A stretch of 9,419 nt of DNA from Clostridiales bacterium (GTDB lineage Bacteria > Bacillota > Clostridia > Lachnospirales > Anaerotignaceae), in NCBI GenBank assembly GCA_019423725.1, contig JAHZAW010000002.1:43806-53224 (forward strand), in the 5' to 3' direction. The translations under genes and the position numbers were made by a program. Below are positions 6,264 to 9,419 of the stretch, piece after piece. Each line of letters opens with the position of its first letter. Positions within the stretch are counted from its first letter, which is position 1. The notes under the pieces were generated by a model, which worked only from the letters and a program-made list of their open reading frames with translations, did not search any database and was not told the DNA's origin.

Positions 6264-7160
6264 ATGAGAAAGGATATAATAACAGTATCTACCGTGACAT
6301 TTAATGCGGTATGGGGAAATAAGAGCGTAAACCTCAATAGGATAAAGGGATATATAGAGGCAGCCCATAAAAAAGGATCAGACCTGGTGGTATTTCCTGA
6401 AATGGCCCTCACAGGCTATGACGATGAGGAGGATAAGGAAAAACCTGAAAAAATGCAGACCGTTGAAGCGGAACTCGTTCCCGGACCTTCCACCCTGGAG
6501 GTGGCTGAACTTACAAAAAAACTTGGCATATATGCCGTGTTTGGACTTCCCGAAAGGGACCCCGATGATCCGACGATAATATATAATTCAGTGGCTGTAT
6601 TTGGACCTGAGGGCCTCATCGGCTCCTATAGGAAGATGCACCTTCCCTATCCTGAGCCCCACTGGGCAGCAAGGGGAGACAAACCATTTATACTTGATAC
6701 TCCCTGGGGCCCCATAGGCATATCCATATGTTATGACTCCTATAGTTTCCCTGAGCTTATGAGATACGAGGGAGCAAAGGGCTGCCGTATGCACATAAAC
6801 TGCACAGCTCTTGCCCAGTGCCATGGAAGGGCCTATGGTTCCACGACCCTGGAAGGACACAGCATAGTAAACCAGATGTATATAGTATCCTCTAACCTGG
6901 GTGGAAAGGATCTTTATAATGTGTTCTGGGGAGGAAGCAGCATCATAGGACCCAGCAGGAATTTCTGGGAGGCCCATTATTATGCTGGACATAAATTCAC
7001 CGATGAGGGAGCTGCCGAAAGTGAAATGTATACGGCTACCATCGACCTTACTTTGGCAGGCCGTGATATTTTCGAGCCCAATCCACTCATAGACGGCAAG
7101 ACAGACTTCCGTCCTGACAAGTATGTGGAGATGTATAAGGAACTTATCCCTAAAAAATAA
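6264..7160 (+). CDS. Nitrilase-superfamily carbon-nitrogen hydrolase
   Basis: 298 residues, typical for the family. The catalytic set is complete: Glu46 in LVVFPEMALTGY, Lys124 in SYRKMHLPYPE and Cys156 in GISICYDSYSFPELMRYEGAKG, in the usual order and spacing. Members hydrolyse amides, N-carbamoyl compounds or, rarely, nitriles, releasing ammonia, in the cytoplasm. There is no signal peptide or extra domain. The closing part (WGGSSIIGPSRNFWEAH) is family-like, but substrate class cannot be set from sequence; an aliphatic amidase or N-carbamoyl/omega-amidase-like role is possible. The ATG at 6264 has a perfect AAGGAGG 7 nt upstream. The gene is divergent from the PTS permease and controlled by a clear promoter and a leader terminator, so expression is probably conditional. 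Confidence 0.93.
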   Translation: MRKDIITVSTVTFNAVWGNKSVNLNRIKGYIEAAHKKGSDLVVFPEMALTGYDDEEDKEKPEKMQTVEAELVPGPSTLEVAELTKKLGIYAVFGLPERDPDDPTIIYNSVAVFGPEGLIGSYRKMHLPYPEPHWAARGDKPFILDTPWGPIGISICYDSYSFPELMRYEGAKGCRMHINCTALAQCHGRAYGSTTLEGHSIVNQMYIVSSNLGGKDLYNVFWGGSSIIGPSRNFWEAHYYAGHKFTDEGAAESEMYTATIDLTLAGRDIFEPNPLIDGKTDFRPDKYVEMYKELIPKK

Positions 7161-7260
7161 GGACCAAAGATAAAATTTTAATACACGCCTTAAAACTTCA
7201 TATTTCATAAAACCTATAACAAATGACTTCCATAATATGCAGTAATATATTTCTGATGAC

Positions 7261-7297
7261 AAAGGGACCGGCTTTAAAAAGCCGGTCCTTTTTGTTT
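7261..7297 (+). terminator. Strong terminator of the nitrilase-like gene
   Basis: A 14-bp stem (aaagggaccggctt at 7261-7274 with aagccggtcctttt at 7279-7292, one G-T pair) and a taaa loop run into T-rich sequence. It lies 100 nt after the stop codon. Confidence 0.9.
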
Positions 7298-7475
7298 ATG
7301 TGCCATTCATTTCAAACAGGGTGCAAAGATATATATGGAACGAAAGTATCGCAAGTCCCCATACAGACAGATGAAAATAATTTAAAAATTTTTTTGAAAA
7401 AACGGGATATTTTATGCCTGTGATTTGTTATTATCTTTGAAGGTACCTTACAGAGGAAAGAAGGGAAACATATGT
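7298..7475. other. Upstream region of the sigma factor gene, no gene seen
   Basis: AT-rich, with a long A/T stretch at about 7378-7400. I found no ORF, no convincing housekeeping promoter and no clear ECF-type -35/-10 pair. TTGAAA (7394-7399) lacks a -10 at proper distance. Together with 7161-7260, which is also empty apart from the terminator, this makes 315 bases without a gene. Confidence 0.6.
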
Positions 7476-7946
7476 ATGACAGATCAGGAATATGTGAGGC
7501 TTTTTAAGCTTTATGGAAATGATATATACCGTTTTGTGCTGAGCAGCTGCAGAAATATCAGCGATGCGGAGGACATAACCCAGAATGTGTTCATCAAGCT
7601 TTTGGACCGGGAGGAGCCATTTACTGATGATAACCATGTAAAACGATGGCTCTTTACCGTGGCGGCCAATGAATGCCGAAACATATTCCGTTCGTTCTGG
7701 CGCAGCCGGGTATCCTATATGGAGGATGGCTGCCTGGAGGAAAAAGCTTTTTCGCAGAAGGAACATTCCGAATTATATGAGGCGGTGAGACAGCTGCCGC
7801 AGAAATACAGGACGCTGGTCCACCTGTATTATTATGAAGGATATTCCATAAAGGAAATATCAGATATCCTCGGTTTTAAGGAGTCCACGGTCCAGACCAG
7901 GCTCATGCGCGGACGCATACGCCTTAAAAACGCACTGGAGAGGTGA
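7476..7946 (+). CDS. ECF-type RNA polymerase sigma factor
   Basis: With the ATG at 7476 the protein is 156 residues. Sigma region 2 spans about 5-75 (YGNDIYRFVLSSCRNISDAED, then ITQNVFIKLL, then the -10 reading segment with VKRWLFTVAANECRN). Region 4 spans about 100-152 (LPQKYRTLVHLYYYEGYS, then the helix-turn-helix IKEISDILGFKESTVQTRL). Regions 1 and 3 are absent, as in ECF factors. A longer reading from a TTG at 7425 would add 17 residues that are not sigma-like. The ATG at 7476 has gaaggg (7460-7465) upstream and begins directly with the domain. It would direct core polymerase to stress or envelope-type promoters. The next gene, 4 nt downstream, is its probable anti-sigma factor. Confidence 0.93.
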   Translation: MTDQEYVRLFKLYGNDIYRFVLSSCRNISDAEDITQNVFIKLLDREEPFTDDNHVKRWLFTVAANECRNIFRSFWRSRVSYMEDGCLEEKAFSQKEHSELYEAVRQLPQKYRTLVHLYYYEGYSIKEISDILGFKESTVQTRLMRGRIRLKNALER

Positions 7947-7950
7947 AAAA

Positions 7951-8664
7951 ATGAGTATAGATAAATTTAGTAATGGATTTGATGATAAATTAAATAAAAA
8001 ATATCGTGAAACATTTGATGAAATAAGGCTTCCGGAAAAAACCGAGAGGTTTATACTGGGCCTGCCGCAAAGGAGAGAAAATATCATGTATAAAAAAAGA
8101 ACTTTAAATGTACTTGTATGCGCCATCGTATTGGCCTTAGGAGTAACGGCCTATGCCGCCGTTATGGCTTCAAGAACGGATTCCGAGCCTGTGCCCGCAT
8201 CCCTCAGCCACAGCTACAGCGACTTAAGGGACTATCAGAAAAAAATCGGTCTGGAATTTCCCTGCCCCCAGGAAGCTGCCCTTGGCTACAAATTTTTCAA
8301 TATGAATATAAATGATGATGCCGACTATGATGAGGAAGGAAATGTCATAGGTGAATATGGCAGTTTTTATGCCTCATATTTTAAGGACAACTACGCCCTT
8401 ACATATAAGGTCTGCCCCTCAAAGGAATATGCCAGTCAGAAACTTATGTCTGAGCTGGAGAATGGTGCTGCTTCCCAGATCCACAAAACTGATTCTATGA
8501 CCTACTACTATACCGTATCTGAAACTGACCCCGGTGCCGGGGACTCCATGAAAGAGGAGACAGTTACTTGGTGGAGCGGAGACAACTTTTACCAGATATC
8601 CGGTTATGACCTGCCATTAAGTGTTGATGACTGGTTCACTTTAGCGGATTCATTCACCGATTAA
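7951..8664 (+). CDS. Probable membrane-bound anti-sigma factor
   Basis: 237 residues: a charged cytoplasmic N-terminus (1-50), one transmembrane helix (about 52-74, LNVLVCAIVLALGVTAYAAV) and an acidic, Tyr-rich outer domain (75-237) ending in DDWFTLADSF, a form common in clostridial anti-sigma proteins with DUF4367-like outer domains. The link to that family is by resemblance only. No HxxxCxxC zinc motif (ZAS domain) is visible in the N-terminus, so the sigma-binding part would be a different or short type. The ATG at 7951 is 4 nt after the sigma stop codon, and the ribosome binding site GGAGAGGTG (7937-7945) lies over the end of the sigma gene, so the two are probably translationally coupled. 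In such pairs the outer domain senses an envelope signal and frees the sigma factor, usually after proteolysis. Alternatively it may be a sigma-regulated membrane protein. Confidence 0.8.
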   Translation: MSIDKFSNGFDDKLNKKYRETFDEIRLPEKTERFILGLPQRRENIMYKKRTLNVLVCAIVLALGVTAYAAVMASRTDSEPVPASLSHSYSDLRDYQKKIGLEFPCPQEAALGYKFFNMNINDDADYDEEGNVIGEYGSFYASYFKDNYALTYKVCPSKEYASQKLMSELENGAASQIHKTDSMTYYYTVSETDPGAGDSMKEETVTWWSGDNFYQISGYDLPLSVDDWFTLADSFTD

Positions 8665-8680
8665 AATTTATAAAACCTAT

Positions 8681-8709
8681 AAAGCCGGCCCAGCGGGACC
8701 GGCTTTTTT
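8681..8709 (+). terminator. Terminator of the sigma/anti-sigma operon
   Basis: aaagccgg (8681-8688) pairs with ccggcttt (8699-8706), continued by ccc/ggg (8689-8691 with 8695-8697) around an agc loop with one bulged A. T-run follows. It lies 17 nt after the stop codon. Confidence 0.9.
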
Positions 8710-8872
8710 ACTCTATATTTGACTGGGCGTGGGCATTTATAGGCTCTTAAGCCGCCCTTATTTACACTAAGAGGCGAAAAACGCCGCTGCAAGAGGGATT
8801 TAAATGCCTTAGCGCCTTTATGAGGGAGCTGTACCATTTACCCTTGTTGGTCATGGCTTTGTGTCCCTGCAC

Positions 8873-8893
8873 GCCGTCGGCCCGGCTTTTTTT
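8873..8893 (+). terminator. Weak terminator-like hairpin
   Basis: gccg (8873-8876) pairs with cggc (8883-8886) around a 6-nt loop and is followed by seven T. The stem is short but GC-only. If real, it ends a short transcript from the structured region after the sigma operon. Confidence 0.35.
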
Positions 8894-9296
8894 ATGGCCC
8901 CTATGGCCTTTAGGGCAGGCGTAAGCCAGGCCGTGAATCCATAAAAAGACGGCCGAAAGGGTCGAAAGGGCGGCCCCTTCGGTCCGGACAGATGAGGGGT
9001 GCGGCAAAATGGGTGAAAGATATTGCTGGATGAAGTGAGAGCGGTAAAGGATGGGCGGAAAAGATGGTCAAAGGAGGTGAGAGCAGTAAAAGAGAGAGCG
9101 AAAGAGACCAGTAAAGGAGGGCAGGGCGGAAAATAAAATACCAGGAACGGAAAAAATACTAAATGAGCTGTATATGGCATACGGGCATATAAAGGAAACA
9201 AAAAGGTGCAAAAAGGCATACAGGCCAGATAAAGGCCGCAAAAGGTACAAAAGCCAAGAAAGGGGACAAAATGGCATAAAAGCCATCTAAAAGCAG

Positions 9297-9324
9297 AGGA
9301 CCGGTCCCCCATTGGACCGGTCCT
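9297..9324. repeat. Nested palindrome: two copies of GGACCGGTCC in an 11-bp inverted repeat
   Basis: aggaccggtcc (9297-9307) pairs with ggaccggtcct (9314-9324) around a cccatt loop. Each arm holds GGACCGGTCC, itself a perfect palindrome. On the minus strand the stem is followed 4 nt later by tttta, so it may terminate a minus-strand gene ending at 9363. No T-run follows on the plus strand. Confidence 0.7.
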
Positions 9325-9362
9325 GAGCATAAGGCATATATGTTTTTGAATAGAGATCGAAA

Positions 9363-9419
9363 TTAGATAACGGGTCCAAGACACTGGATATCGATGGATG
9401 TAACGTACTGGATAGCCTC
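9363..9419 (-). CDS. Possible C-terminal end of a minus-strand gene (start outside window)
   Basis: From the right edge, one minus-strand frame reads EAIQYVTSIDIQCLGPVI and stops at 9363-9365, with a terminator-like hairpin 38 nt further on. The residues look protein-like, and gene end plus hairpin is a sensible arrangement. The other two minus frames are also open here, so the call is weak and no function can be given. Confidence 0.22.
   Translation of the reverse strand, partial: EAIQYVTSIDIQCLGPVI

Larger units (their letters stand above)
8710..9330 (+). other. Gene-free structured and purine-rich region, possible large RNA or decayed DNA
   Basis: No ORF here has a ribosome binding site plus a credible protein. 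The first part (8720-8990) is GC-richer and hairpin-rich: gggc-ggct-ctta-agcc-gccc (8731-8757), ggcg-aaaaa-cgcc (8773-8785), ggc-gtaa-gcc (8918-8927), and ggccg (8951-8955) with cggcc (8971-8975). The second part (8990-9295) is strongly purine-biased on the plus strand, with degenerate repeats such as gtgagagcggtaaa (9035) and gtgagagcagtaaa (9077). Long open frames on the minus strand (for example 8851-9384) follow from this bias, since pyrimidine-rich strands seldom form stop codons, and several frames are open at once. The region could be an untranslated RNA of about 600 nt or a decayed element. No promoter is convincing. Confidence 0.45.

Noticed and set aside
6588..7262. Minus-strand 224-codon frame opposite the nitrilase-like gene
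   Set aside because: Shadow frame. The plus-strand protein has a complete catalytic triad and a strong ribosome binding site.
8762..9007. Minus-strand 81-codon frame ending in a protein-like stretch (KWYSSLIKALRHLNPSC)
   Set aside because: No SD, overlaps hairpins and other open frames, and no recognised family. It could be a decayed gene tail, but I cannot support it.
8851..9384. Minus-strand open frame of 177 codons
   Set aside because: It lies in pyrimidine-rich sequence where stop codons are rare, other frames are open too, residues are Phe/Pro/Leu-biased low complexity, and no ribosome binding site was seen.

Overview
The window looks like chromosomal DNA of an anaerobic Clostridia-type Firmicute, probably Lachnospiraceae. 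The basis is strong AAGGAGG-type ribosome binding sites, heavy use of ATA, AGG and GGA codons, short U-tailed hairpin terminators after most genes, BIG2-repeat surface proteins, and the mix of PTS, FadR-type GntR and ECF sigma families. The family-level assignment is inference. No phage, transposon or CRISPR hallmark is visible, so this reads as accessory chromosome.

Layout. (1) 1-962 is the 3' end of a surface protein with BIG2 repeats and a helical FIVAR-like tail, closed by a strong terminator. (2) 1062-1276 is a small ribbon-helix-helix (Arc-like) gene broken by a perfect 8-bp tandem duplication. It converges on a GntR/FCD regulator (1312-2076, minus). (3) 2077-2592 is a gene-poor stretch with a perfect consensus promoter (TTGACA, 17 bp, TATAAT), then about 245 nt of GC-rich hairpins and a terminator. 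This is a good candidate for an undescribed small RNA. (4) 2593-2943 is an XRE regulator. (5) On the minus strand are an Asp/Glu-racemase-superfamily enzyme (3019-3648) and a fused PTS permease EIICBA (3786-5921). Facing away from the permease is a nitrilase-superfamily hydrolase (6264-7160). (6) 7476-7946 and 7951-8664 are an ECF sigma factor and its probable membrane anti-sigma partner. (7) 8665-9419 is a strange non-coding stretch: hairpins, then a strongly purine-rich strand with phased A-tracts, then a nested palindrome. A minus-strand gene may end at the right edge.

How the genes may work together. The GntR regulator, racemase-like enzyme, PTS permease and hydrolase look like a small catabolic neighbourhood. 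It would import a Glc-superfamily sugar or amino sugar with phosphorylation, and the other two enzymes would act on a linked carbon-nitrogen or carboxylate compound. Three control signals support regulated expression. The racemase-like gene has an extended -10 inside an inverted repeat. The permease and hydrolase have back-to-back promoters whose -35 boxes form a perfect inverted repeat. The hydrolase has an intrinsic terminator in its leader just before its ribosome binding site, implying attenuation or a short leader RNA. The substrate cannot be named from sequence alone.

The most novel-looking items are the candidate small RNA at 2279-2523, the nitrilase leader attenuator, and the purine-rich structured stretch at 8710-9330.
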